Source: Serratia quinivorans | Lineage (GTDB): Bacteria; Pseudomonadota; Gammaproteobacteria; Enterobacterales; Enterobacteriaceae | Assembly (NCBI RefSeq): GCF_946227985.1 | Contig: NZ_CAMKGL010000002.1 | Location: 85,266 to 149,265 of the forward strand | Length of the DNA stretch: 64,000 bases | Direction of reading: 5' to 3' | Shown: positions 1-8,501 of the stretch, in pieces | Numbering within the stretch: position 1 is the first letter of the stretch | Layout of the letters: the number at the start of each line of letters is the position of its first letter | Made by a program: the position numbers and the translations under genes | The notes under the pieces: model-generated | Told to the model about the DNA's origin: nothing | The model's database searches: none | Seen by the model: only the letters and a program-made list of their open reading frames with translations

Positions 1-557
1 ACCAGGAAAAGCGCGATGGCGACCACTTTGATCAGGGCGAACCAGAACTCCATTTCGGCGAACCACTTCACGCCGATCATGTTCATGGTGGCGACCACCC
101 CGAGGGCGCAGAGGGCAAACAACCACTGCGGCACATCGGCGAAGGTACCCCAATAGTGCATATACAGCGCTACCGCCGTGATGTCGACGATACCGGTCAT
201 CGCCCAGTTGAGGAAATACATCCAGCCGGCGACGTAAGAGGCTTTTTCACCGAGGAACTCGCGGGCGTAAGAAACAAAGCTGCCGCTGGTAGGGCGGTGT
301 AAAACCAGTTCGCCCAATGCCCGCAGAATGAAGAAAGAGAAGATACCGCAGACCAGATACACCAGCGCCAGCGCCGGCCCTGCCAGTTCCAGCCGGCCGC
401 CGGTGCCGAGGAACAGGCCGGTACCTATTGAACCGCCGATGGCGATCATTTGAATCTGCCGGTTGCCCATGCTTTTGTGGTAACCGGATTCGTGAGAGTC
501 TAACCAGCGTCTTCTGGCTGCATGTTGCTCATGCGCCGATTTTTTTTGTGATTGCAT
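1..557 (-). CDS. ansP: L-asparagine permease AnsP, 3' part beyond the window
   Basis: An amino acid-polyamine-organocation (APC) permease of the inner membrane that imports L-asparagine by proton symport. About 185 N-terminal residues are present; the rest lies left of position 1. After a charged cytoplasmic start ([18 protein letters not shown]) comes the APC signature [16 protein letters not shown], which forms the broken first helix, followed by [20 protein letters not shown] and several more helices. The sequence follows E. coli AnsP almost residue by residue, including HYWGTF and [14 protein letters not shown]. An AGGA ribosome site precedes the ATG at 557. It has no co-directional neighbour in the window, and an AT-rich region of nearly 500 bp upstream should hold its promoter. 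Confidence 0.9.
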   Translation of the reverse strand, partial: MQSQKKSAHEQHAARRRWLDSHESGYHKSMGNRQIQMIAIGGSIGTGLFLGTGGRLELAGPALALVYLVCGIFSFFILRALGELVLHRPTSGSFVSYAREFLGEKASYVAGWMYFLNWAMTGIVDITAVALYMHYWGTFADVPQWLFALCALGVVATMNMIGVKWFAEMEFWFALIKVVAIALFL

Positions 558-1046
558 CGTTCGTCCTGTTTTACCTGTCTGTAAAATTATCCTGCCCCAG
601 CTTCGGAGCAAACGATTGCTACGACCAACCGTGATGAGAATGAGGTCATGGCATCATTCTGTTGTTTATACCCGTCGTGTTTCGATCTTCAGCAATGAAA
701 TTCATAGCGTATATTATATGAACAGCTGCCGTTAAATAACGGCGAGGCATGCTACCTTTTCTCTGGAAATGTGGCAAAAAATCCTGCGTATAAATCGTGA
801 ATAAGTGTGTTTATTTTTTGTTCCATATACAAAAGAACATATTATTCAATAAGATGATTGATTTTATCAAGACGGAAATAACGAGGAATAAAAAGTGATG
901 AAAATCACAGAATAATAATTACCGTGCAAACTACAGGGGATTTTGCTTATTTATTCGCGATGAGAAAAAAGGGGAGGGGTAATAAACGTCACTTCGCCTG
1001 CGGCGATATTGCCACAGGCGAGGAACATCATGGGGAGGGGCGATTC
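558..1046. other. AT-rich intergenic region between ansP and the PACE gene
   Basis: No credible gene is visible on either strand. The part from about 690 to 960 is much richer in A+T than the flanking genes and probably carries the ansP promoter. The end nearest 1047 contains the hairpin at 994-1021. Confidence 0.5.
994..1021 (-). terminator. Hairpin behind the PACE efflux gene
   Basis: Seven-base arms TCGCCTG/CAGGCGA with a further GGC/GCC pairing inside lie 26 bases beyond the PACE stop codon. On the minus strand a T-rich stretch follows only after several bases, so this is a probable but not ideal intrinsic terminator. Confidence 0.5.
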
Positions 1047-1484
1047 TTAGGCTGATTCTCCGACCGGCAGGGCCGACGCAGGCAAACCGAATATCTTGTC
1101 GAACGCCCAGTTAAACACAAAGGTGTAGCACGGGATAATGACGATCAGCGCCATATCCAGCAGCAGCGCCTGCCACAGCGTAATTCCCATCCACCAGGCG
1201 ATCAGCGGGATCAGATACACCACCAGCGTTAGTTGGAAGCCCACGGCATGGATAATGCGTCGCTTGAGCGTACGGCCCCGCGTTGCCTGGCGGCTTTCCC
1301 ACAGTTCAAACAGTGAGTTGTAGATGAAGTTCCAGCTGACTGCGATGGTGGTGATGATCACCGCCAGCGGCCCGGTACTGCTGGGGGCGGTGCCGGAAAG
1401 CAATGCCAGCCCGAGTGCGGAGATCGCCATACCGATAATTTCATAGGCGGTGACATACACCAGTTTGCGTTTAACGCCTTGCAT
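1047..1484 (-). CDS. PACE family multidrug efflux protein
   Basis: A 145-residue inner-membrane protein built of four helices as two tandem bacterial transmembrane pair domains, which is the layout of the proteobacterial antimicrobial compound efflux family (AceI of Acinetobacter, chlorhexidine efflux). The family's essential membrane glutamate is present as Glu15 in AYEIIGM. The motifs WNFIYNSLFELWE and FNWAFDKIFG fit the two repeats. It is transcribed away from the LysR gene at 1612, the usual arrangement for PACE genes and their regulators. The substrate cannot be read from the sequence; biocides and short-chain diamines are known for relatives. Confidence 0.88.
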   Translation of the reverse strand: MQGVKRKLVYVTAYEIIGMAISALGLALLSGTAPSSTGPLAVIITTIAVSWNFIYNSLFELWESRQATRGRTLKRRIIHAVGFQLTLVVYLIPLIAWWMGITLWQALLLDMALIVIIPCYTFVFNWAFDKIFGLPASALPVGESA

Positions 1485-1611
1485 TACTCATCTCCTGACT
1501 GATTTTTTGGCTATAGGGTCGGATGACCTTTTGCCGTCTGACGAGTAAGATACCGTCAATCATATTGATAGAAAAAGTCAGGAGCTGTCAGTTTATCTGA
1601 CAGGTGATGCA

Positions 1612-2505
1612 ATGAACTTTTCCAGCGATAACATTGAGCTGTTTCTGGCGGTACTGGATCGCGGATCGTTTTCCGCTGCTGCCCGCTCGCTACGGCGTGT
1701 CCCTTCGGCGGTCAGCATGGGGATCGCCAACATGGAGGCGGAACTAGGGTTTCAGCTGTTTGATCGTTCACACCGGGAAACGCTACCCACCCCGCTGGCG
1801 TTGGCACTGGCGCCGCATGCGCGGTTGATCGCCGATCAGCTAAAGCAACTGCAGAACCACGCCATCGAATTATCCCAGGGGCTGGAAAGCACTCTGTCGG
1901 TCGGCGTCGCCTCGGACATCAACAGCAGCGGGCTGTTGGCTGCGGTCAAAACGCTGGCGGAACGCTACCCGTTGCTGAATATCGAAGTACTGACCGCCCC
2001 GCAGGACGACGTGTTGCATATGCTGCATCAGGGCAGGATTGGCGTTGCTCTGGCGTTCGGCGGGCTCAATATCAACAGCCAGGAGCAGTTCCACTTCGTC
2101 GGCGCTGAATCACTGGTTGCTATGCTCTCACCTTCGCACCCGGCGCTGAACGGGGCGGCAGACGAACTGTTTCTCGAAGATCTGGTTAACGTACGGCAGA
2201 TTATGGTGGCCAGCCGCGATTTGCCGATTACCGATTTGCGGCCGCAGGTGGCGGAGTCCTACTGGCGTACCGACAGCCTGCCGATGGCGCTGAGCATGGT
2301 GGAGGCCGGTTTGGGCTGGGGGAATTTCCCGCTATCGTTGACCGCACCCTTGTTGGCGCAGCAACGGCTGGTCAGGCTGAAATTCAAAAACACCAAAAAC
2401 GAACTGCGCCTGCCGATGCACCTGATCTGGCTGAAAAACAGGCCGCTGGAGAAGGCCGCCCATGAATTGGTGGCGTTAATGCGGGACAGGCCGCAAGTGG
2501 AATAA
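1612..2505 (+). CDS. LysR-type regulator, divergent from the PACE gene
   Basis: A 297-residue LysR-type transcriptional regulator. The N-terminal winged helix-turn-helix (NIELFLAVLDRGSFSAAARSLRRVPSAVS) is followed by a periplasmic-binding-protein-like effector domain from about residue 90 onwards. The 127-bp gap to the PACE gene, read in the opposite direction, makes that pump the most likely target. The effector is unknown. Confidence 0.88.
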   Translation: MNFSSDNIELFLAVLDRGSFSAAARSLRRVPSAVSMGIANMEAELGFQLFDRSHRETLPTPLALALAPHARLIADQLKQLQNHAIELSQGLESTLSVGVASDINSSGLLAAVKTLAERYPLLNIEVLTAPQDDVLHMLHQGRIGVALAFGGLNINSQEQFHFVGAESLVAMLSPSHPALNGAADELFLEDLVNVRQIMVASRDLPITDLRPQVAESYWRTDSLPMALSMVEAGLGWGNFPLSLTAPLLAQQRLVRLKFKNTKNELRLPMHLIWLKNRPLEKAAHELVALMRDRPQVE

Positions 2506-2580
2506 TCCCCGTTATTGTATTGCTTTTATTTTCGTCGCTGAGCTACTTTGAGTGATGGCATCACTATGGGGGCAGCTAGC

Positions 2581-3207
2581 ATGTTAAGCGAGACGGCATT
2601 ATCGGTACTGAGCATTAGCGGGGCGATTACGCTGGGGGCAATGAGCCCAGGACAAAGTTTTATTCTGGTGGCGCGTACCGCGGTGGCCTCTTCGCGTCGC
2701 GACGGTATGGCGGTTGCGTTGGGCATGGGCGTCGGCTGCTTTATCTTTGCGCTCATTGCCCTGTTGGGGCTGCAATCTTTGCTGCTGGCGCTGCCGTGGC
2801 TTTACACCACGTTAAAAGTGCTGGGCGGGGCTTATCTTGTCTATCTGGCTTGCAAGATGCTGCGCGGGGCCAGCCAGCCGCTGACTGTGGAAACGGTCGG
2901 TGAGCAGCATCTGGGCTTTCGCAAGGCGTTTACCACCGGCCTGTTGACTCAACTGGGCAACCCCAACACCGCCATTGTGTTCGGCAGCGTGTTTGCCGCG
3001 TTGCTCAGCCACAAAATCTCACCGGTGATGTACCTCGTGTTGCCGCTGATCGCGCTGACTATCGATGTGCTGTGGTACGCCTTTGTGGCCTTTGTGCTGT
3101 CGTCACCGCGCCCACGCCGCACCTATCTGCGGTTTAAAGCCTGGTTCGATCGGCTGGGCGGCGGAGTTCTGGCCTTGCTCGGTCTGAAGCTGATGCTAAA
3201 CCGATAA
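2581..3207 (+). CDS. LysE family amino acid exporter
   Basis: A LysE/RhtB-type inner-membrane exporter of about 208 residues. The family's N-terminal signature appears as SGAITLGAMSPGQSFILV, followed by about six helices and the central GLLTQLGNPNTAIVFGSVFAA segment. The chosen ATG at 2581 follows GGGGGC and puts the first helix at the usual distance. An in-frame ATG at 2548 would add 11 residues but has only a weak ribosome site. It follows the LysR gene by 75 bp and may be co-regulated. Exported substrates of relatives are amino acids or homoserine lactones; this one is unassigned. Confidence 0.82.
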   Translation: MLSETALSVLSISGAITLGAMSPGQSFILVARTAVASSRRDGMAVALGMGVGCFIFALIALLGLQSLLLALPWLYTTLKVLGGAYLVYLACKMLRGASQPLTVETVGEQHLGFRKAFTTGLLTQLGNPNTAIVFGSVFAALLSHKISPVMYLVLPLIALTIDVLWYAFVAFVLSSPRPRRTYLRFKAWFDRLGGGVLALLGLKLMLNR

Positions 3208-3209
3208 CG

Positions 3210-3773
3210 CTAGTCGGCATGGCGGCGACACCACCAAAATCGCAGCAGCAAGATAACGGCGATCACCAGCGCGCAAAACAGCACGCTGGTCAGCCGTTTG
3301 TCGAAGCCCGAGATAAACCGGGCGATCGCTTCACCGCCGAAATAGCCCAGCAACACAAAGATTGTCGCCCACAGGATAGCGCCCAGAATATTCAACGGGA
3401 CAAAACGCGACGGTGGCAGCTTGCTGGCACCGATTAACACCGGGCCAATAATGCGAAAACCATACATAAATCGCACGCCAATCACGAACAGCATCGGGTG
3501 GCGGGCAATCAGCTTTCTGGCGCGTTCAATGCGCTTTTCCTGGCTCTTCATGCGTGAAATCACCTTTCCGCCGAAGCGCCGACCGAGGAAATACAGGATC
3601 TGATCCCCTAGTGTGCCTCCCAATGCCACCACCGCAATCACCCAGGGCAAATGCAATAGCCCCTGGTGCGCCGCAATCCCCCCCAACAGAGTGATGGTTT
3701 CGCCTTCGGCCAGACAGCCGATAAACAGCGCCCAGTAGCCGTAATCCGTAATGTAGTGTGCCAAATCCGCCAT
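3210..3773 (-). CDS. yohD: DedA family membrane protein YohD
   Basis: A 187-residue DedA/SNARE-associated (VTT-domain) inner-membrane protein. It closely follows E. coli YohD: an early GCLAEGETITLLGG re-entrant motif, GDQILYFLGRRFGGK, then FVIGVRFMYGFRIIGPVLIGAS and a basic tail WWCRRHAD. DedA proteins act in lipid handling and membrane energetics, and some flip polyprenyl phosphate; the role of YohD itself is not settled. It converges on the LysE gene with only 2 bp between stop codons. Confidence 0.9.
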   Translation of the reverse strand: MADLAHYITDYGYWALFIGCLAEGETITLLGGIAAHQGLLHLPWVIAVVALGGTLGDQILYFLGRRFGGKVISRMKSQEKRIERARKLIARHPMLFVIGVRFMYGFRIIGPVLIGASKLPPSRFVPLNILGAILWATIFVLLGYFGGEAIARFISGFDKRLTSVLFCALVIAVILLLRFWWCRRHAD

Positions 3774-3868
3774 ACTGCTCCCTTTATGTCTTTAATACAT
3801 AAGGGTCAGTATACTCTCTGTCAGTCAGCCGCGCCCTTCGGCGCGACGTAGCCGTAGAGGAGCAACAG

Positions 3869-4972
3869 ATGTATCAGGATTTTGAGAGCGAACTGGACTG
3901 GGCTATGCGCCATATGCCACGCACCCGGGCGGCGGTAGCTGCGCTGCCGGATTTGAGCGGCGTGCGGCTGGCGTGCAATATGCATCTGGATCTGAAAATG
4001 GCACCGCTGGTGGCGGGCTTGCTGGACAAGGGCGCGGCGATTTATCTGACCACCTGTAACCCAACCACGGTACAGGATGACGTAGTGGCCTGGCTGGAGC
4101 GTCGCGGAGCCGAGGCTTATGCCTGGCGCGACATGAGCGATGCCGAATGGTCAGCTTCCTTTGACCGCGCTTTGGCCTGGGCGCCGACCCATCTGTGTGA
4201 AATGGGGGCGGATTTGACCACCCGTCTGCACCAGTCAAACGCCGGGCCACAGATTATCGCCGGGCTGGAGGCCACCGGTTCCGGCATCAGTAGGTTAAAC
4301 GGCATGGCGCCGCGCTATCCGATCTTCAACTGGGATGACCTGCCGGTAAAAGAAGGGCTGCATAACCGCCATATGGTCGGCCTGACCGCCTGGCACACCT
4401 TCTTCCAGACCACCCATTTGACGCTGCATGAAAAATGCGTGCTGGTGATTGGTTATGGCCTGGTAGGGCAAGGCGTTGCGGCGGCGGCGAAAGCCTACGG
4501 TGGGCAGGTGATCGTGGCGGAAATCGATCCGGCGCGGGCGCTGCAGGCACGCTATGACGGCTGGGCGGTGGTCAGTCTTGCCAGTGCGGTGAGCCAGGCC
4601 GATGTGATTGCTACTGCCACCGGGGCGAAAAACGTGCTGTCGGCGCGGCATCTGCAGCAGGCGAAGGACGGGGTGTTTATTCTCAATGTGGGTCATGTGA
4701 CGGCAGAGATTGACGTTGGCTTCCTGCAAAACCTGCCGCACAGCGAGCCTATGCCGTTTGTAAACGCCTACCAACTACAAGAGAAGACGCTGTATTTACT
4801 GGCCAACGGCTCGATGTTCAACCTGACGGCGGGCTACGGTGACAGCCTGAATGCCTTTGACGTGACGCTGGCAGTGATGGCGGCGGGCATTGGCCATATT
4901 GTCGGTGACGGTGCCCGGCAGCAGCCTGGTTTATATCTGTTGCCGCAGTCGGCCTGGCTGCCGGCGCTGTAA
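3869..4972 (+). CDS. S-adenosylhomocysteine hydrolase-like protein (divergent)
   Basis: At 367 residues this is clearly shorter than classical S-adenosyl-L-homocysteine hydrolases. The family fold is recognisable: a substrate-side segment (LACNMHLDLKMAPLVAGLL, TTCNPTTVQDDV), an ADLT motif, a lysine in LPVKEGLHN, and an NAD-binding Rossmann motif VIGYGLVGQGVA. By eye, the catalytic aspartate that normally precedes the conserved Asn is a histidine here (LHN), the usual DGGDLT motif reads EMGADLT, and the tail lacks the lysine-containing C-terminus that completes the NAD site in the classical enzyme. Enterobacteria normally detoxify SAH by Pfs and LuxS, so the substrate is uncertain. A GAGGAGC ribosome site precedes the ATG. 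Confidence 0.75.
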   Translation: MYQDFESELDWAMRHMPRTRAAVAALPDLSGVRLACNMHLDLKMAPLVAGLLDKGAAIYLTTCNPTTVQDDVVAWLERRGAEAYAWRDMSDAEWSASFDRALAWAPTHLCEMGADLTTRLHQSNAGPQIIAGLEATGSGISRLNGMAPRYPIFNWDDLPVKEGLHNRHMVGLTAWHTFFQTTHLTLHEKCVLVIGYGLVGQGVAAAAKAYGGQVIVAEIDPARALQARYDGWAVVSLASAVSQADVIATATGAKNVLSARHLQQAKDGVFILNVGHVTAEIDVGFLQNLPHSEPMPFVNAYQLQEKTLYLLANGSMFNLTAGYGDSLNAFDVTLAVMAAGIGHIVGDGARQQPGLYLLPQSAWLPAL

Positions 4973-5133
4973 CTTTTCTCTCGCGGGCGCTTATCCCAGA
5001 GCGCTCGCGGTTTGCGCAATTTTCTGTTCGACAGAATTTGTCACAAATCGGCTCGCATAATCCCAGTGCCAACTTCAGATCCCTCACATATAATTCGGCC
5101 AAATAAGACTTTCATCTTCTTCGTCACAGAGTA

Positions 5134-6063
5134 ATGCATGTGAAAATACGTGTTTTGGTACTAACCCTGCTCGCTTTGCAGGCAGGAGCAGGCATCGCGC
5201 CGCGCGCGCTGGCCAGCGAAAATAACGCGGTCACCCGTGCCGCCGAGCCTGAACTGGCTTCCGGCAGTGCCATGGTGGTGGATATGCAGACCCACAAGGT
5301 GATGTATGCGCGTAACCCGGATGAAGTGGTGCCGATTGCTTCGATCACCAAGCTGATGACCGCGATGGTCACGCTGGACGCCCATCAGCCGCTGGATGAA
5401 ATGTTGTCGGTGGACATACATCAGACGCCGGAGATGAAAGGGGTCTACTCGCGCGTTCGTCTGAACAGTGAAATCAGCCGTAAAGATATGCTGCTATTGG
5501 CATTGATGTCGTCGGAAAACCGTGCGGCCGCCAGTCTGGCGCATCATTATCCGGGCGGTTACGGTGCCTTTATCAAAGCGATGAATGCCAAAGCCAAATC
5601 CCTGGGGATGACCAACACGCGTTACGTGGAGCCGACCGGGCTGTCGATTCATAACGTTTCGACCGCACGCGACCTGACCAAGCTGTTGATTGCCACCAAG
5701 CAATATCCGCTGATTGGTCAGCTCAGTACCACCACCGAACGCATGGCGAGTTTTAAGGATCCGAACTACACGCTGCCGTTCCGCAATACCAACCATCTGG
5801 TATACAACCAGAAATGGAACATCCAGTTGACCAAGACCGGCTTTACCAATGAAGCGGGACACTGCCTGGCGATGCGTACCATGATCGGTAGCCGTTCGGT
5901 CTCACTGGTGGTGCTGGACGCCTTTGGCAAGTACACCCATTTCGCCGATGCCAACCGCCTGCGCACCTGGATCGAAACCGGTAAGGTGACGCCGATCCCT
6001 GCGGCGGCCCGTGATTACCGCCGTCAGAAAGATGCCCGTCTGGCGAAGAACGAAACCGAATAA
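5134..6063 (+). CDS. pbpG: D-alanyl-D-alanine endopeptidase PbpG (PBP7)
   Basis: A 309-residue periplasmic serine peptidase (S11 family) that cuts DD-cross-links in peptidoglycan. A signal peptide ends near ALA at residues 26-28. The three penicillin-binding motifs are intact: SITK (nucleophile Ser), SEN, and KTG in [13 protein letters not shown]. Length and sequence match E. coli PBP7, including [22 protein letters not shown] in that protein's order. In E. coli it sits next to dld and yohC, which lie about 10 kb away here. The 160-bp upstream gap should hold its own promoter. Confidence 0.95.
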   Translation: MHVKIRVLVLTLLALQAGAGIAPRALASENNAVTRAAEPELASGSAMVVDMQTHKVMYARNPDEVVPIASITKLMTAMVTLDAHQPLDEMLSVDIHQTPEMKGVYSRVRLNSEISRKDMLLLALMSSENRAAASLAHHYPGGYGAFIKAMNAKAKSLGMTNTRYVEPTGLSIHNVSTARDLTKLLIATKQYPLIGQLSTTTERMASFKDPNYTLPFRNTNHLVYNQKWNIQLTKTGFTNEAGHCLAMRTMIGSRSVSLVVLDAFGKYTHFADANRLRTWIETGKVTPIPAAARDYRRQKDARLAKNETE

Positions 6064-6071
6064 CCCGTTCT

Positions 6072-6099
6072 GCGGCCTGCGGAGTTTTTTGCAGGCCGC
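6072..6099 (+). terminator. Hairpin after pbpG
   Basis: Nine-base perfect arms GCGGCCTGC/GCAGGCCGC start 9 bases after the pbpG stop codon. The T-run lies in the loop rather than after the stem, so termination efficiency is uncertain. Confidence 0.55.
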
Positions 6100-6223
6100 G
6101 TCTCTCCCTAAAGCCGCCTTGTCCTTGCCGTCAGCAACATCTCCAATTACCTTGGGTAGAGCCGCGGCGCTAATCCATCCGCTATCATTAATGAATACTC
6201 TATCGTCGTGAGGACAGCATCCC

Positions 6224-6637
6224 ATGAGCAAGGTTTCCACTTTTGTCATGTTCCAGGGTAATGCCCATGCCCAACAGGCTATTGATCTTTATAGTGAGTT
6301 GTTCGCCGGTTTCAAGGTTCAGCAGGTGCAACATTATGATGACAGTAATGATGGGCCACTGCGGATCAGGCAGGCATTCATCGATTTTAATCGGCAGAGT
6401 CTGGTATTTACCGATAGCCCAATCAGCCATGATTTCAGCTTCACCCCGGCAATATCCCTGTTTGTTAATCTGGCCAATGAAGCCGAACTTGAGCGGGTTT
6501 TCACCCGTCTGGCAGAAGGCGGCAAGGTGCTGATGCCGATTGATGACTATGGTTTCAGCGCACGCTTCGGCTGGTTAAACGACCGCTTCGGCTTGTCCTG
6601 GCAGCTGAATGTCCCGGCAGGGGATATGGCGGGATAA
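6224..6637 (+). CDS. VOC/PhnB-like glyoxalase-fold protein
   Basis: A 137-residue protein of the PhnB-like vicinal oxygen chelate group (Pfam 3-demethylubiquinone-9 3-methyltransferase domain). It has the opening motif TFVMFQGNAHAQQAIDLYSELF, the central FTPAISLFVNL strand and the closing FGWLNDRFGLSWQLN, all typical of the family. Such proteins are single-domain and often metal-binding; few have a demonstrated reaction. It stands alone between pbpG and yedI with its own 124-bp upstream gap. No specific substrate is inferred. Confidence 0.82.
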   Translation: MSKVSTFVMFQGNAHAQQAIDLYSELFAGFKVQQVQHYDDSNDGPLRIRQAFIDFNRQSLVFTDSPISHDFSFTPAISLFVNLANEAELERVFTRLAEGGKVLMPIDDYGFSARFGWLNDRFGLSWQLNVPAGDMAG

Positions 6638-6715
6638 CTTTTGAACCTGACCTATTCAACATCAATTGCACTATGCTAAACAGCTAAGAGTTAAATTTAA
6701 AAAGGATGAACCGCT

Positions 6716-7636
6716 TTGGCCGGAAGTAGCTTACTGACGTTAATCGACGATATCGCCTCGCTGCTGGACGATGTCTCGTTGATGACCAAAATGGCGGCGA
6801 AAAAAACCGCCGGGGTATTGGGGGACGATCTGGCGCTGAATGCGCAACAGGTGTCTGGGGTAAAGGCCGATCGTGAGCTGCCTATGGTGTGGAGCGTTGC
6901 CAAGGGGTCGTTTATCAATAAAGCGATCCTGGTGCCGCTGGCGTTATTGATCAGTGCTTTCGCGCCTTGGGCGATCACACCGCTGCTGATGGTGGGCGGT
7001 GCCTACCTGTGCTACGAAGGTTTTGAGAAGGTGTTTCATAGCCTGACCCACAGCAAACAAACGGGTGAAGATAAGAAAGAAGCGCTGGACGCCAATGAGG
7101 ACGTGGCAACCTACGAAAAACGGAAGGTAAAAGGAGCGATCCGCACGGATTTCGTGCTGTCAGCCGAGATTATCGCCATTACATTGGGCACCGTCGCTGG
7201 CGCGACCTTTAGCCAACAGGTGATTGTACTGTGCGGTATTGCGATTGTAATGACGGTGGGGGTTTATGGCATTGTGGCCGGCATCGTTAAACTCGACGAT
7301 TTGGGGCTGTATCTCAGTCGAAAAAGCAGCGAACTGGTGCGGTCGATCGGCAACGGCATTGTCAGCGCAGCGCCTTATCTGATGAAGACGTTGTCCGTGG
7401 TCGGGACCATCGCCATGTTTATGGTCGGGGGCGGTATCCTGACCCATGGCCTACCGCCGGTGCATCATCTGTTTGAAGACTGGGCATCTTACGCCACCGT
7501 GGTGCCAACCTTCGGCCAGATCCTGCAGGGGGTTATTCCTGCTTTGCTCAATGTGGTGTTTGGCCTGGTGGCTGGCGGTGCGGTGCTGTTGGTGGTGTCT
7601 GCACTGGGCGCTATTCGGGGGCGTTTAAAGGCCTAA
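6716..7636 (+). CDS. yedI: DUF808 inner-membrane protein YedI (TTG start)
   Basis: A 306-residue polytopic inner-membrane protein of the DUF808 family, following E. coli YedI from its first residues ([20 protein letters not shown]). Translation appears to start at TTG 6716, because homology begins there and an AAAGGATG ribosome site lies at a good distance upstream. Conserved blocks include [22 protein letters not shown] and the Gly-rich helices after residue 75 and near the C-terminus. Function is unknown. The gene is monocistronic and ends before a GC-rich hairpin shared with yohP. Confidence 0.92.
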   Translation: MAGSSLLTLIDDIASLLDDVSLMTKMAAKKTAGVLGDDLALNAQQVSGVKADRELPMVWSVAKGSFINKAILVPLALLISAFAPWAITPLLMVGGAYLCYEGFEKVFHSLTHSKQTGEDKKEALDANEDVATYEKRKVKGAIRTDFVLSAEIIAITLGTVAGATFSQQVIVLCGIAIVMTVGVYGIVAGIVKLDDLGLYLSRKSSELVRSIGNGIVSAAPYLMKTLSVVGTIAMFMVGGGILTHGLPPVHHLFEDWASYATVVPTFGQILQGVIPALLNVVFGLVAGGAVLLVVSALGAIRGRLKA

Positions 7637-7643
7637 CTAAATT

Positions 7644-7661
7644 CCGCGCCTGTGGGCGCGG
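7644..7661. terminator. Hairpin between convergent yedI and yohP
   Basis: Arms CCGCGCC/GGCGCGG around a TGTG loop lie just behind both convergent stop codons. The T-tracts are weak on both strands. Confidence 0.5.
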
Positions 7662-7667
7662 GGTCAT

Positions 7668-7751
7668 TTAAAAGATCAGTTTGAAGACGCCGGTGATGGT
7701 GAGCAGGCCAACGATAAAGATAATGGCGACAATCCACAGAATGATTTTCAT
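7668..7751 (-). CDS. yohP: Small membrane protein YohP (27 residues)
   Basis: A short reading frame encodes MKIILWIVAIIFIVGLLTIT followed by GVFKLIF and a TAA stop. It is a single transmembrane helix with a short basic start and matches the 27-residue E. coli YohP in length and pattern (MKIILW, GVFK, IF end). A GGGAGAG ribosome site precedes the ATG. YohP is known as a model small inner-membrane protein; its physiological role is unclear. Such genes are easily missed because of their size. Confidence 0.85.
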   Translation of the reverse strand: MKIILWIVAIIFIVGLLTITGVFKLIF

Positions 7752-7853
7752 TCGTCTCTCCCACTTGATTTGAATGATGGCGCAGGTTTCCGCTAACCCA
7801 ATGAAATCATTATTTACTGTAGTTGATAATCCACAAATTGCCTGCTGCGTTGT

Positions 7854-8393
7854 CTATTTGGGGGGATTTGCGTCACCTGCGCTCAACACACGCTGCATGA
7901 TATGGGTGTCGCGCCACGCGCCCAACTTAAAGCCTACCGCCTTTAATGTGCCCACGCTGGTAAACCCCAGTTTCTGATGTAAGGCCAGCGAACCCTGATT
8001 CTCTTTGGCATTGCCAATGGTCGCCAGCATTTGACGCCAAGGGCCAAGTTCGCAGCGTGCGATCAGTGCGGACAGCAACGCTTTACCGATACCTTTCCCT
8101 TGCTGACCCTCGGCGATATAGACGGAGTTTTCCACAGTAAAGCGGTAGGCTGGGCGCGGTCGATAAGGCGTGGCATAGCAATAGCCCACCACGAGGTCAG
8201 CTTGCCTGGCGACCAGCCAGGGTAAACCCGCTTCCTGTACCTTGGCGAGACGCTGCTGCATTTCTTCCAACGTCGGTGGCGTTTCTTCAAACGACGCCGC
8301 GCCGTACAACACATGATGAGCGTAAATCTGTTGCACGGCTGACATGTCGTCTGGCGTAGCCTCGAGGAGCGTCAGTGGAGCGGTATAGGGCAT
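7854..8393 (-). CDS. GNAT N-acetyltransferase, phosphinothricin-acetyltransferase type
   Basis: A 179-residue GCN5-related acetyltransferase. The acetyl-CoA binding motif is QGKGIGKALL, preceded by the strand VENSVYIAE, and the end carries LHQKLGFTSVGTLKAVGFKLGAWRDT. That tail is characteristic of the phosphinothricin acetyltransferase/MnaT (YncA) group, which acetylates methionine analogues or phosphinothricin-like amines. The N-terminal ATPDDMSAVQQIYAHHV also fits. It follows the DMT transporter gene on the same strand with a 108-bp gap containing an inverted repeat, so co-regulation is possible but not shown. Confidence 0.85.
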   Translation of the reverse strand: MPYTAPLTLLEATPDDMSAVQQIYAHHVLYGAASFEETPPTLEEMQQRLAKVQEAGLPWLVARQADLVVGYCYATPYRPRPAYRFTVENSVYIAEGQQGKGIGKALLSALIARCELGPWRQMLATIGNAKENQGSLALHQKLGFTSVGTLKAVGFKLGAWRDTHIMQRVLSAGDANPPK

Positions 8394-8470
8394 GGTGGTA
8401 CCTGTTTATCTTAAAAAATAAGAAGATAAACACATTATGCACCCGGCTTTGCGACAAGGTAAATTGGGCT

Positions 8471-8491
8471 TTCTTATGCTGAGCATAAGAA
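8471..8491. repeat. Inverted repeat upstream of the GNAT gene
   Basis: Nine-base perfect arms TTCTTATGC/GCATAAGAA are separated by TGA. It lies 78 bp upstream of the GNAT start and 11 bp behind the DMT transporter stop. It has no T-tract in the minus direction, so it may be an operator rather than a terminator. Confidence 0.4.
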
Positions 8492-8501
8492 AAACCTATG
8501 G

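Noticed and set aside
858-870. TTGAT-TTT-ATCAA in the ansP upstream region, similar to an FNR/CRP-type site
   Set aside because: The FNR consensus needs four bases between half-sites; here there are three, in an AT-rich region where such matches arise easily.
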